Source: Phoronis australis (Eukaryota; Phoronida; Phoronidae). Taken from it: 64,000 nucleotides of DNA. Made by a program: the position numbers and the translations under genes. The stretch lies in NCBI GenBank assembly GCA_002633005.1, contig NMRA01000868.1, forward strand, positions 49,529 to 113,528. Reading direction: 5' to 3'. Position 1 is the stretch's first letter. The number at the start of each line of letters is the position of its first letter. Below, piece after piece: positions 25,137-37,310 of the stretch. The notes under the pieces are model-generated. The model saw nothing but the letters and a program-made list of their open reading frames with translations, did not search any database and was not told the DNA's origin.

Positions 25137-25613
25137 ACGTTTTTGACCGTCAGACATTACCAATTCCGAACTGCCAAGAGGAATCTTAGAGACTTTTAGG
25201 GGAGCCATGTCCTATCCTCTAAATCTGGTACTCATATTGTTGCGAAGGGTCTTTGCGAGAACTAGTTATTTTCCATAAGTCCATATTTCGAATTTTTAAA
25301 CTTTAAAACATCAGGGCTGGGTTGCACAAAACTTGAAAATTATCCACTGTCCAAGTTTGTCTCATTGTTCAACAATAACAACGTGACACGTGATAATGCG
25401 ACGTCATTGTTGCTTTTTGGCGTACATGTATACTGGGGAGCCCAATGTTCGTCCGCCTAAGCATAAAACCGACTTGCTGTTGTACTCACCGAATTATTCC
25501 ACTTCAAAGTTATGATCTGAATAGGATTCGATTTAACTCTCACAGATATACCGCATTCATCGATTCGGAAGTTTTCTTTAATTTGTGCCGAGTTATTTCA
25601 AATGTGCACTGCC

Positions 25614-25996
25614 NNNNNNNNNNNNNNNNNNNNNNNNNNNNNNNNNNNNNNNNNNNNNNNNNNNNNNNNNNNNNNNNNNNNNNNNNNNNNNNNNNNNNNN
25701 NNNNNNNNNNNNNNNNNNNNNNNNNNNNNNNNNNNNNNNNNNNNNNNNNNNNNNNNNNNNNNNNNNNNNNNNNNNNNNNNNNNNNNNNNNNNNNNNNNNN
25801 NNNNNNNNNNNNNNNNNNNNNNNNNNNNNNNNNNNNNNNNNNNNNNNNNNNNNNNNNNNNNNNNNNNNNNNNNNNNNNNNNNNNNNNNNNNNNNNNNNNN
25901 NNNNNNNNNNNNNNNNNNNNNNNNNNNNNNNNNNNNNNNNNNNNNNNNNNNNNNNNNNNNNNNNNNNNNNNNNNNNNNNNNNNNNNNNNNNNNNNN
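25614..25996. other. Assembly gap, 383 N
   Basis: Unknown bases 73 bp downstream (in gene orientation) of kringle exon 3. Apparent open frames across it are meaningless. Confidence 0.99.
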
Positions 25997-26069
25997 GACT
26001 GTTGTAGTACATGCAATTACAACACCTCAACTGCATCTGCATGCATGGTATACTAGTGCATGTACTTAC

Positions 26070-26354
26070 ATGTAGGACACATGTCGATGGTGCAATTTTG
26101 CCGGAATGGTTCGGGCTTCCCTTCTACATAACACCACGGACCACCCTCTGCACCAGCCGGATTTCGACAGACGTTCGTAAGTTGCACCTCTTTTGGCCAC
26201 ATCGTAAAGTAAAAGTCTAAATATATATTGTTGCGTATGAGCCTCTGAACTTCAAGACTAGACCATACTAGGCACTTTTTTCCCGAGAAGGCGATGTTAA
26301 CAGGACCGTTATAGGCACGTCCTATAAGGTGATCTGTGCATCCGAGATTTTTCA
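26070..26354 (-). CDS. Exon: kringle domain 3
   Basis: A symmetric phase 1-1 exon of 285 nt with acceptor TTCTTGCAG and a strong donor T|GTAAGT. Cysteines lie in GCTDHL, KKCLVWSS, NVCRNPAGAEGGPWCYV, QNCTI and MCPT, giving a complete kringle. The lysine-site Asp pair is replaced by Ala-Gly-Ala, so canonical lysine binding is not expected. NCT is a possible glycosylation sequon but its Cys makes use uncertain. The exon lies only 73 bp from a 383-N assembly gap on its downstream side, and the following intron is 18 kb, three times the others. A direct join to exon 7661-7824 would create a Cys codon (CPT-C-MQC), adding two unpaired-looking cysteines, so an undetected exon in between is possible. 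Confidence 0.88.
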
Positions 26355-29300
26355 CTGCAAGAACAGTCAGCTAGTGGGAATTTATTTGACAAAGGATTCC
26401 TAAGTGGAGATATTACTTATCACGATGTCACGTCAGCGCTTTTCTAGGGATGCTTCTGGGAGTGTGTCCGCCCCGTTGGCCAAAAACTTTGGTCGCGCAG
26501 TGATCGATCATTTTACAACTCGCATTTGGTATGTGCAAAACGTTGGGGTCGCCGAATTTTACTCCATGCAAGCACTTAAGCACATCTCTAAATTTTGAAA
26601 TATCCTAGTGGTACTGAAATACACTAACCTTTGAATTGTGATGTTTAAAATCCTTTGGAAAAGCATTTAAGAGGCACTCCATATAAAAACAGCAGATTTT
26701 CCAAAATCAGTCTATGTGTCAAAAATCAAAATTTAGAACAACTTCATTTTTGTACATGGATAGTAATACTATCAAAAATCAAAATGTCGAATTTTGTACA
26801 CTCAATCAACCTTAATTTCGCCTTCACTTTTGTAAGTTTCAACAACGAAAAAATATCAAAAGCTATACTTTGGTGGCTGGAATAACCAAAGTATACAATG
26901 CATAATAAGGTGTTACTTATTAAAATCTGACACTCCTGTGCTACACAGGAGTGTTAATCCGCAGACCACTTTTTGTGGCCTGTTTCTGTGACCTTCCTAC
27001 CGCCATAATGCACCTTACAGCCTTTTATACATACTTCTTACAACAAACAGTTAAAGAGAAAACCTTTATGACTGAGCAATGATTTAGCTTGTCTCAACTT
27101 TACATTTCAGTGAAAATTCTCTTGTAAACTGTCTATTTTAGAATTGACAAGCAGAGTTTATAAGCCACTTGAACAAATTTTGAGCAAGAAATCTGCTTTG
27201 AATTGTCATAAAAATCACGTATGAGGTGTTTCAAATGTAAACAAGTTGTTTGTGGCCGTATTACGCGATCAGTATCAAAATTGAACCCAGTGTCCTTTGC
27301 CCATTGTTTGAGTCAACTGACATTAGGTTTAAGGATACCTAGAAAAGTTCTATACGTAACCTTTTGCTTTCTTCAGATATCATTTATTTCACAATTTCAG
27401 GTCGAGTAAGTGGAAACAAAGCCCTCTGAAGTTTGAGTTTGAAACATTGTCATTTGTTGCGAAATGGAGGTACGTGCCATAAAAAGAGAAGTGATTGATG
27501 AAAATTTTTAAAATTTGATTTTTTGTACATGTACGTCTCACCAAACCAAACTCATGAGTTAAGTCTAAAAAAATCGGTGATTTTGGGTATAGACTCAACC
27601 TGTTTTTTATATGGAGTCACTCTTTTTTATTTGCACATATATCGTAAAAGAACGACTGCTAGACGCTTGTTTCACTTACTGTTCTGAGCCACCATAACTT
27701 CTGGTCAACTGGACATTTATACTAATATCCCAAGCAGAGCCTCATTTAGATTTAATTGAACTAAATTGACCCCATCAACTGTGTTACGGGAGGTATATAT
27801 GCCCTATTACACGGAGCAGTCTATGAGGGACTAAACATGTTCTACACATTTTACCACACTTGAGGCCTTGTGGTAGTATTGGCTGTTCTTTCTGATTGTG
27901 ATTTATTGTCGTTTCCGTTTAGCTTATACACACGACAAAATAAAATTCCGGATTGAACTCTGTTAAGAAGGTTTTCATGCCACCATCCTGATTTCGTAAT
28001 TATGTCCCTATTTGTTTCATTGAAATCAGTTTTCACTTTCTAATGCATGACAATAATATTCCAGTTGCCACAGAGGAGCTTAAATCGGAATAAATTGATA
28101 GAAAACATTTCACATCATAACATTTGAACGGCAGTAGACCTGATTGAGCATTTCCTTTAAAAAGAACACAAAAACTGGTCATGGAAAATAAGTTGAAAAT
28201 AAACCAAAAAACGTTCATACTTATTCATTTTTGACTCAAGATCAAGTTGGTGTATTTTGTGAGCTCTCATAAGAAGAGCATCGTCGACTTTATTGTGCGG
28301 ATAATCACAGCTTCTACGAGACTATATATTGTAGCTTACCTTCTGGACATTTCAGTCGATCGAGTCGGATCGGGATGGACCAACTGCCAAAAATTTCGGG
28401 GAAGACGAATTCCTATACTACTCGGAGGTCGACATCGATCAATTAGATGTGACGTACATGTGAACATCTGCACGTTAAGGAAATATCTTCACAGTCCAAC
28501 CCCAGAGCCAAGCTGCTCCAAGCCCGGAAACCCAAACCGCAGTGGACGTTGGCAAGGACACGAACACTGTTTCAAAGCTCATCGGAACCACCACCGTCGG
28601 CGGTCACTGTCAGGTAGTCAATAGACATTTGCCTAGAGGTATGCCCATCCCCGCTTTCTGTCATCTACAAGTATGTGCCTTCTAACCAAGCCGTGTACCA
28701 AATGTGAGCGTTTTGGTTATGTAGCCAGACCAGTGGTGGCATTTGTAATCCCATTTCACTAGTGGAACAGACCATCGTCTGGTGAGCTCAGGCAAATTCA
28801 GTGTCCAAAAGTAATCAGCAGTTTGAACTAGTACGTCGACTTTAAGACAAGCGAAATGCAGTTTGTAGATTAAACAACAGGATGGATACCTTTTGGACTA
28901 TTCCGCAAGAAGCATTCTGGGCGAGCATTTTACACAGTGCTTTATAGATAAGTTAACGAGAACACCAAACGTCAATTTCGGTGTTGTAAACCGACCTCAT
29001 CAGCTCTTACCACTGTACCCCTCCTCAGCGCAATGAAGGAAGATACATGTAGTTAACCCAGGCAACCGGAATCGTGAGAGGCACCTTTCGAGTGATGAAA
29101 GTCAAAACCAAATACGTGTTAACAAGCTATAAAAAGTACCGTGACAATCACAATAATGCACCGATTGTAGCCACGCCATCGCCCAGTGTGGAGGTGACTC
29201 ACGTAACATAGTTTTATCACGGATTTGACTGTGCCAAGATTAAACACTCAACTTGGCTGCTCCCCCAATCGTGTCCCATTAAGTAGGGAGCAACTGATCA

Positions 29301-32275
29301 GCCAACAGGAGGCAACCTAATAAAGATCCTAGGGTACACGTCATGGTCAACAGGTATTCGTTAGACATACGAGCACAACCGACGCAAAGTTGGTGTTTCT
29401 GAACAAAACTCCATCATCAAAGTGAAGAGGTTCAAATGATGCCAGGAAGATTAACCAAGTTGCTCAACTAAACAGCTCTTGAGACACATTTTTCTGAAGC
29501 CGAAATGAAATGACATTTTCCCCATTTGACGGTATTGAACGGTTTTAGAGGCTAAGGCCGCTTCAAGTAGTGAATCCAACCAAAGGATTGGATGAGTGCA
29601 AGGTGATTTATCAATTGCGTGTGTCATCCTTTGGCCTGTTTCAGTCCCAGAAATATTAACCGAGCTATTAAAACCAGTTCTGACATTCGTGCGCTCAACG
29701 GGAATCAGACTTACCTTGACGAAGCCATCGATTCAGATCTGCTTTTCCAGGTACAAAAAACGGTCAGGAAACAGTCGAAAACAATCAGTTAGCTCATTCG
29801 TCGAATCTTTCAGTTCAGTTAGCCCCATTCAGGTGTTGCAAGCTGTATCCACAAACAGCTAAAACGACCCTAACAGTCATCCAAATTTACAAGAAAGTGG
29901 TTTTATCTCTCCGTGCGGTGCAAGACACAATTCCGTTGGTGGATGCACTACCTCTGCCAGTGGAAAAGAAAATAATTCAAAGTCCTGCAGTAGTGATTGC
30001 AATGTTACAAAAATCAAGCGAGTCGTTTTATGAAAACACGCCCAAGCACAAGGCATCTGGTCCACCTCAGAGAGGAAGGAGTATATCAACGCTCTGGGCC
30101 TCGTATCAGTCATTTTCGAGGTCTGGACTGCACGAAAGGCGAACACAACAAATTTAGAGGATATGAGGCCATCGTTTCAAGATGCTGTTTCAAGTGACAC
30201 GCGAATTGTACGACTAGTGTGTGCAATGCAGGTTCACACTCACTGATATCTTTTTTCTAGTGATGAACGTAATATCCCACCAATAGTCTTGGGAGTTATT
30301 GGATTGCAGCAGCCGGATGTTTTAGGTAACCTTTTCCGCCAGCTCAACATGTTATGAGGCACTCCTTGTCGCTATTTGCTGAGATTTACAACGTGGGCGG
30401 ATCAATATGTGAGTTGGAGGCCTGACTATTTCTCCATCGCGATCGATGCACAGCCACTCGACTTGTCGAAGCTAACTCACCTGTGTGAGTTTCCTCCATT
30501 TCACTCCATCGACCGATGACTGTCAGACACGGTGAAACAAGTCCCTTGCACGATTGTGACTCCAGTGTTGCCTGCAATATCCCGATTCCCCCCCTTTTAA
30601 TTGTAAACGGGGCACCAATTTTGTCATCCTGCAACTGGCGTTCTCTGACGGCACTACAAGGAGATGTAAATTCGTTGGCGTTGCAACATAGCTCTTGTTT
30701 GCCGCGTGGACAATATCGGTGGCGACGTAAATACAGTGGGGATTTAACCAGTCGCTGTTGACATTCTCGATACATTGCGGCGTAAAGGTACAGTGTAAGC
30801 TGCACTAGCTCCGCTCTTGCTGTTCCTTGGGAAGCGATGATTCTGTGGTGTACCCAACGACTATTTGACTTATTTCATTCACCTATGAGAAATGTGGCAG
30901 ATTTGCTGTTGGATAATGTTTACAAGATGTTTTTTTTTAAAATACCACTGTTAATACTTCTAAAGCTGCAGTCTTGACATACATATACTGCGACCTTATT
31001 GACCGTGTACCTTTGGACAGGCACCGCACAATCTAGAGATTAATTCGGGGTGTTTTCAACATACTCCATCGTAGCCAAATGTTTACAAAAACTGGGATGC
31101 CCGGGATTGCTTGACAAAATCAGTAGTTTTCCAGATAAAACTGATCGGTCATCGAGCTACTTGCACATCAATGAAGTTAGTTATGCTAGCAATACTGAGA
31201 TGAATCCGACACACTCCGTTCGATATGGAGATAGGATTGAGGCTCATGTTGCCAGCCCAAAGGAGATCGGGAAAACCACACCTCTCGTTCATTCTTCCCC
31301 AGAAATAAGCTATCATGTGTGGCTATCTGTTAGAACCAGAACCGCTTCGCTCAGAATCGTTGGGGGAAATACATAAAACTAAGAAACTCTTTTGATCTTA
31401 GTCTACAGCAGTGTCTCGTTTTATAGTTAGATGCACCTGAACGTTTCCAAAGGTCAATACACTCCAGCCCCACCACTTCCATGGAATTTCTACAACCCCA
31501 GTGTAGTTACGTGTGTTAACTGGAACAGATCCAGCACTTTTCACATATTTTACAAGGCTCTTCTTCAAACAGTGTCTCTAGAACAAACTGTTCAAAATAT
31601 GAAACAGTGAACCCTATTTTTAGAATTCAGACATGAATTATCAGATCTGCTTCCGTTATTACGAGATATTATTCTGTATTTCATAAATGTTGTAAACCAT
31701 GGCATAAAGGTGTGATTTTGTGGGGTAAAAATGACGTAAATATGATACATTACTGCTCAACTTTAATCGTTTCCAATTATAAGTTTCAAAGATTGCACTT
31801 GCTTGTTCATCCTTATTTGAGATTGTTCAAAATGTGTTGCCGGTGTTGGAGGCGGAAACAAGTTTTTGATTGGCGATAGTTTCCCAATTGACCTCTCTTC
31901 CACTAGCTGTTACGGTTTTGAGTCAAATTGTCAAATAACGCAATTATATATACTAGCATTTTTCGACTAATACGTAATCATTCTTTGGTAGAAATGAGCT
32001 ATCGGACCTGCTTACTGATGAAATAATACTTTTCAAGTCATGCTTTACAAAATGCATGATATCTACATGATAATTAAAAATAAAGACACGAAGAAATTTT
32101 AAGACACTTAGTTGACTATTTGTTTGGTACTGTCTCGTGCAATCAAGGAGTGAGAACTTCAAAAGACAGTCATGGATTGATATGCTTAGTTAAATTAAAG
32201 TCCTCAAACATGAAGCACACTACTGATATGTTTGGCCAAGGCTACTATGCAGGCATTAAAGAAACTGGAAATTAC
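26355..32275 (-). other. Intron between kringle 2 and kringle 3 (5.9 kb)
   Basis: The left part (26.4-28.2 kb) is AT-rich with no recognised feature beyond a small hairpin, CACTCCTGTG-CTA-CACAGGAGTG at about 26930-26953. The part from about 28.4 to 31.4 kb is more GC-balanced and has several short plus-strand frames, for instance at 29897-30157 and 31050-31376, broken by many stops; I cannot name them. They may belong with the broken relic at 35.2-37.3 kb, with which they share style and strand. Confidence 0.45.
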
Positions 32276-32548
32276 CATTTGGACACTCCTTAATACCGCA
32301 GTACCCCCACTCTGGAAATTTGCTGTCGATGTAGCACCAAGGGCCGTTTGTACTGAGGTCTGCATTCCTGCACAGATTTGACCTCTGCACGTGCACAGGC
32401 ATTTGGTTAAATGCCCATTCCCCCCTTTGTGTCTCGTGAAGCCGTTTAACTACTTCCGGGTGAGACCAGCGTCTACATCGCTCCCCTTTTGATGTAGTCG
32501 TCTTTGATCCGATATAGTCCATTCCAAACAATTTACGTGTGCACGGTT
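32276..32548 (-). CDS. Exon: kringle domain 2
   Basis: A symmetric phase 1-1 exon of 273 nt with acceptor ATCACAG and donor G|GTAATT. The six kringle cysteines are in PCTRKL, ERCRRWSHP, NLCRNADLSTNGPWCY, GYCGI and ECPN. The YxGxxxxTxxGxxCxxW pattern is kept as DYIGSKTTTSKGERCRRW. The lysine-site Asp-x-Asp is only half kept (Asp-Leu-Ser), so binding to lysine-like ligands is less likely than for kringle 1. It joins kringle 1 upstream by a Glu codon and kringle 3 downstream by a Val codon. Length is near the usual 80 to 90 residues of the family. Confidence 0.88.
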
Positions 32549-33584
32549 CTGTGATAAGATAAATATTTGATTACTTTACAGAGTAATGTATCACGTGTAA
32601 ACACAATAACGCAGTTTCTTAAAATGTCAAATCGCTTAATTTCAATGTTACCGTCAGGTATAAGGTCACACTCAGCCAGCAGTTCCATTTATGACTTGCT
32701 TTTTCTTAGACAAGGCTATACATGTATGGCCAAGACTCTCGCCCGCTTACATGTAAGAACAAAAAGCTCCCTACCCCTTCCACTTGTCCTCGTTTTCAAC
32801 CTTAACCACCTCAGCGATTTCCACCTCATCATTTGAATTCAAAAGAATATTGTCCCTGAAAAGTACTCCCAGTCTCACGAAGGAGAGACAATTTTGATAA
32901 GGTACTTGTGGCTGTTATATACTCTTCATTTATGGATTCACGCTTTGAGAAACCGTGATTTCGAAGAAAATAATTTCAAGCTTCAACAAAAGCAAAGTTA
33001 TCGATCCTTGAGGTCAACAACCACTCATTCTCAGTATTTTGCATTGCATGTCGTATGGTCCACGCTGTCTTCGTAATAGGAGTCCAAACCCTATTAGAGG
33101 TTGGCTTTGACAGAAGTGTCATCAATATCTGTGAGAGTGAGGAACGTCCTCTCAAATGCTGCAATGTAACAGTCTAGGTATGCAATCGATGGAAATTGTC
33201 TGTTCCTATGATTTCTAGAAGAACTTGATGAATTATATCTAACTATCCCAAAGTTACGAAGACTGGAAATCAAATTGCAACATCAAAAAATGGGTGTTTG
33301 AGAACCAAACTCCGTTGCAGGCCACAGTGCATGGTCCAGAAACAGTGTAGTAGATATGAGAAACCAAAGGTTTTTCAAAAAAGATTGTTTAGAACGCCAC
33401 TCTTTTTGAGCTTCTGGCTTTGACAGTAAGAAACGATAATTATAAAGAGCAACTAGAAGAAGAAGAAACTTAATTAATAACAGCGACAAGTGTTACTTTA
33501 ACCACCAGCCCACGGGCTTATTAGTCACGTTAACAAAAAAGGAACATGAATACACATACCATTTTCATGTGAAGCTTAAAACGT

Positions 33585-33960
33585 CTTACGAAATGAGTGA
33601 AAAGCAATTTTCGTCGTATATAGACCTAGTCAGTTCAATACAAACATTATTAGATAAAGTAGCAGGTTTCTCGTCAACACTTAACACGTCGAAATGCGGA
33701 AAAATTAATGTGATTTTGTCAAGTACTGACAAAACCTTTAACTCTTCGTAAAAAGGACAATGGAAAAGAAACTGAATTTTATTCTCAACAGCGTGCAAAT
33801 TGTAAAGCAATCAAAATCTGTAACAGAGGTCAGTGTCAGAAAACCTACCAGTTTTAATATCAAGTGGGAGAATTTTACAACAAAAATGTGATAAACGTGG
33901 TCTACGATACCTGATCAAACAGGAAAGTTGGTAGTTTTTCTTCAAAACGGTCTTCCGACT
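33585..33960 (-). mobile_element. LINE-type ORF2 3' relic
   Basis: Minus strand reads KTVLKKNYQLSCLIRYR, then LPLDIKTGRFSDTDLCYRF, a stop, and LLYNLHAVENKIQFLFHCPF followed by YEELK. The pattern L-x-L-x-x-x-x-LPL-x-x-x-TGR-...-R-x-C-x-x-C-x-x-x-x-VE-x-E-x-HFLF-x-CP-x-Y-x-x-L is a conserved tail of reverse-transcriptase polyproteins in animals. Here the first Cys of the knuckle is a stop and the second is Tyr, so it is dead. No upstream RT domain is present nearby. Confidence 0.65.
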
Positions 33961-35159
33961 AACTTGATGTGATCATCATTCACATTTTTAATAACATTTA
34001 TTTGTAAAACAGTGATATCGCATTTAAGTTTGGACACAAATGTATCACTCAACTGACAAGGATTTATTTTTTGGTCTCGGAGAACCAATTTAATTTTGTT
34101 TTTGTTTTTTTTTGGTTAGTCTTCCACAGCTAAATCTCAATATTATGTTCTACACATCTGGGACTAATAGTCATAGCCCAGAAAAACCATATTCATGTGA
34201 CGATAATATCCAACCAATGTCACTTCTTACGGCAACCATAGGAGCTGGCCGATGCATTGGAAAAACCAGAATACGTTCAACATTACGAAGTGAACAATAT
34301 GGGAGCCCTCAGGGCTGGAATGTTTACAGATTATAACGCAGCTCCATTACTTATTAGTCCATTATTATATACTTCACGAAAAGAACTTTCAGAGACAAGA
34401 GAGACTTTTTGCCCAACGTTAACATTCGGTAATTAAAACCTTAAGCTTTAGCCAAGTGATTAAGAGCGCATTGCAGTATAAAATAAATTATACAGACTAT
34501 CTCCGTATGTTGCAGACATATGTATATTCTCAAATACTTTGTGTTTTTTTCAGGTGAGATTTGAGTTTTTTCAGAAATAGCTGTGGGGGGCAGAACTCGA
34601 ATTTATGACTCTAATCTTAGGGCACTTTTCACTAAACAGATCCCAAAAATTATCTAATACAACAAAAGTGCACCAAGGTAACAATGTTTAATAAATGAAA
34701 CGAACATCAACCAAAAATAACTATAACGAGTTAAAATTTACACGTATCAGGAAACAACCAGCAAGATAAGAAACGTTCATGGGACCTTGAGTGCAATATG
34801 TGAAGAATATTCAGGATATTGTTGCAAAAACATAGTACAAGTCTGCTTAGGTCACTTAATTTTGAGAAAATATTAATGAATATCATTAAATTCCTCAATT
34901 ATGCTAATTAGCTTCGCCATTACTGATAAATTCAAATTTCGGTGTAACTTTATCAAATTGCAATCAAACATGACAAATAAGGTGTCTATACCTATGTTTT
35001 GAAGGTCTAGAAAAATCATTATGACACATGTGACGCTTTTTATTTCATCTTCACTACGTTACAAATGCTCACTAATAAAGCCTGAAAATTAAATTAGAAA
35101 TCAGAATTGGCATTTCTTTTTGCGAGCATCTCACTATTTAGATAATATATAAAAGTATT

Positions 35160-37310
35160 GTAAACATAACATCATGACTTTTAAATATTGTTGTAAAGAG
35201 ATTCATGGCCATGTCGTCCCATTTTGGACAAGAAGACACCGTCCTCATTGTCGACCAAGCACTTGCTGCAGTTCAATGGAGCTTACGTGGTCGGTCCCAG
35301 AATACCAAAATATGTTAATACAGCATCTCGTTTAGTGGTTCTTCACGTATCAATGAATTTCATCAAGGCCATAGAACATCAGACGAGTGATTCCGGAATA
35401 GCTGAGGTGTGGCTAGAGAGTGCAGTACTTGGTCATGCGGTGTGGAGCTAGCCCTCATTCGAAATCGTAAAGCAACATTACAATATGAAGGCACACTCTC
35501 TTTGCTAGATCTGTGGCATCTCCTAGTGCCAAGGTTTTCTCATTTATTGCAGAAGCGAACGAGGACTGGCATGCTTGTGTTGCCAGTATGTCTGCACATC
35601 ATGATTCACAGAAAATTCCGAGTTGATAATATTTCTCAATCAGGATAAGCTAAAGAAACTCCTGGTCTTTTTGTCAACGGTAGGTCTCAGGATGCGAATT
35701 TCAGCTTCTGGTGGAGTTACATCGGCATAGTTCCCATATTGTTAAAGTGCTCATGCTCTCAACGGGATGACATTTTGGGAACTGCATACCTATTCATTTC
35801 CTCTCATTCTGCTCCATCGAATTAGGCCCGAGTAGGGTGCGGTCTTTTTAGCTTCCACAGTGTATTTGGTCAGAGTTTCAAGCAGGAAATTTTGTAGTTA
35901 AGCGATCTCCTCATATGGTTTGTCAGGTAGATGCTGACCAATGGGCAAGTGGGGCAGACAAAAAGAAGGTGGCATCATCGGTAATACAAAACCACGCCAG
36001 CTCTATGCAGGTGATAACTCCCCTTTAATATGAGATCTCGTATAGCTGAACAAACTTATCGCAACGATGTGGAGTTCATGGTTTCACAAAGAAGACACGA
36101 AAACCAGGCAATTGATCGAAAATAATGTCGAGAGTTCCCTTCTTTACACTTTCCATGGATTGAAGGTCTTCTCGTCCGCAAGGCCTTAGCTGCTGCAGAG
36201 CCGTGCAACGAAAGACCTAGCATCAGCACCAATTCAAGAGTCACTTTTGCACACCAAGGAACATGGACACGAACAAATTAAGAAATTTGTTCCAGACAGG
36301 TTAATTATCACTGAGCAATGCGATAACTCAGACATGTCAATTCATGCACTTATGCGCAAAATGCCCCAACATTTGCCAGCTTGTATGATGTGGAGAAACA
36401 AACCCAAAAGACAAAGACAAAGACAAGAAAATAGTTTTTAAGGCAGACATGGATGTACTTCACTGTCTAGCTACGGCTTATGAGGAGGGTCGGCCAGTTG
36501 ATTTGCCGTCTTTGCTCAACTGCGAGCTTCTTCTCGTCCATGTTTGCTTGCAGAAACGAAAGGCACATTGCGCACTAGATATATATCTTCACTTGAGGTA
36601 GTATTAAGAGTTAACACATCGACTGTCCTTAAACAATTCAACTTCATGACATATTAACTTGCCTCATTATTAATGGTCAACTATTGCTGGCAGCTACTGG
36701 GAAGCCTAATGTTGATGTGAAGAAACAGATGCAAGATTCGTACTGCGTGCTGTCCACGGTCAGCAGTTGTGTTTTCCAGGGACACTGATGTCCTACTGCT
36801 TCTGGTATTGCACTTCCAACAAATACAATGTGAGCATATCAAATAAACGTCAATATATCCCTATTGAAGCGGTTTTCAACAAACTACTAAGAGATTCAGT
36901 AACATTCTTGTTTGCTTTTCATGCCGTGACCGGGTTTAGCACCAACTCGTTCTTTGCCAATCACATGAAGCAATCATCATGTAAGGTGTTCCTAAAACAT
37001 CACAGATTGCTTAAGAACCTCTGCATTGGTTAACTCACTGAGAAAATTATGACGTCTTTAGAAGTATTTGTATGCAGAATATAGAACACGACCACAACAG
37101 ACCTGTAGATGTACCGCGCCAATTACTATTCTCCAAGCTCGTGACCCCAGAAGTTCTTCCTCCAACGCATAATGCCCTCCGATTCCATTTGATGAGAGTG
37201 CATATCTGAACTCCCAGCACCCTCCGACATGGGAGGGACGCACACAAACTTGTGCTTGCAGCCCAAACTGATGACACAGAGCTCTATCCCTGCCTTGGGA
37301 CGCTATGGTG
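35160..37310 (+). pseudogene. Broken relic of a multicopy uncharacterised invertebrate protein
   Basis: Short frames separated by stops, all on the plus strand and in the order expected. Recognisable pieces are EFQAGNFVVKRSPH (35872 on), YEEGRPVDLPSLLNCELLLV (36480 on), and FAFHAVTGFSTNSFFANH, CKVFLKHHRLLKNLCIG (36914 on), then ELPAPSDMG and LCLQPKLMTQSSIPA (37208 on). I recognise these from long proteins that occur in many copies in cnidarian, mollusc and amphioxus genomes, whose C-terminal part usually reads FHAxTGCDT. Their function is not known to me; multicopy behaviour suggests spread with a mobile element. At least six stops and several frameshifts show it is not functional. It may extend left to about 28.4 kb, interrupted by kringle exon 2. 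Confidence 0.55.

Larger units (their letters stand above)
7825..26069 (-). other. Intron between kringle 3 and WSC3 (18.2 kb, contains a gap)
   Basis: Mostly AT-rich non-coding DNA. It contains a local duplication at about 7.97-8.4 kb, the 434-bp array, the 13.6-kb dispersed repeat, two inverted-repeat elements, a CA microsatellite, a fragment of a dispersed element at 25.1 kb and the 383-N gap. From about 8.4 to 11.7 kb and from 17.4 to 24.9 kb I see no recognised feature. A 105-codon minus-strand frame at 18619-18936 matches nothing I know. Confidence 0.6.

Noticed and set aside
25445-26056. Long frames on both strands across the gap
   Set aside because: Almost all of their length is N.
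26930-26953. Small perfect hairpin, CACTCCTGTG stem
   Set aside because: A 10-bp stem with a 3-base loop is expected by chance or as a repeat relic; no T-run or other context supports a terminator or a microRNA.
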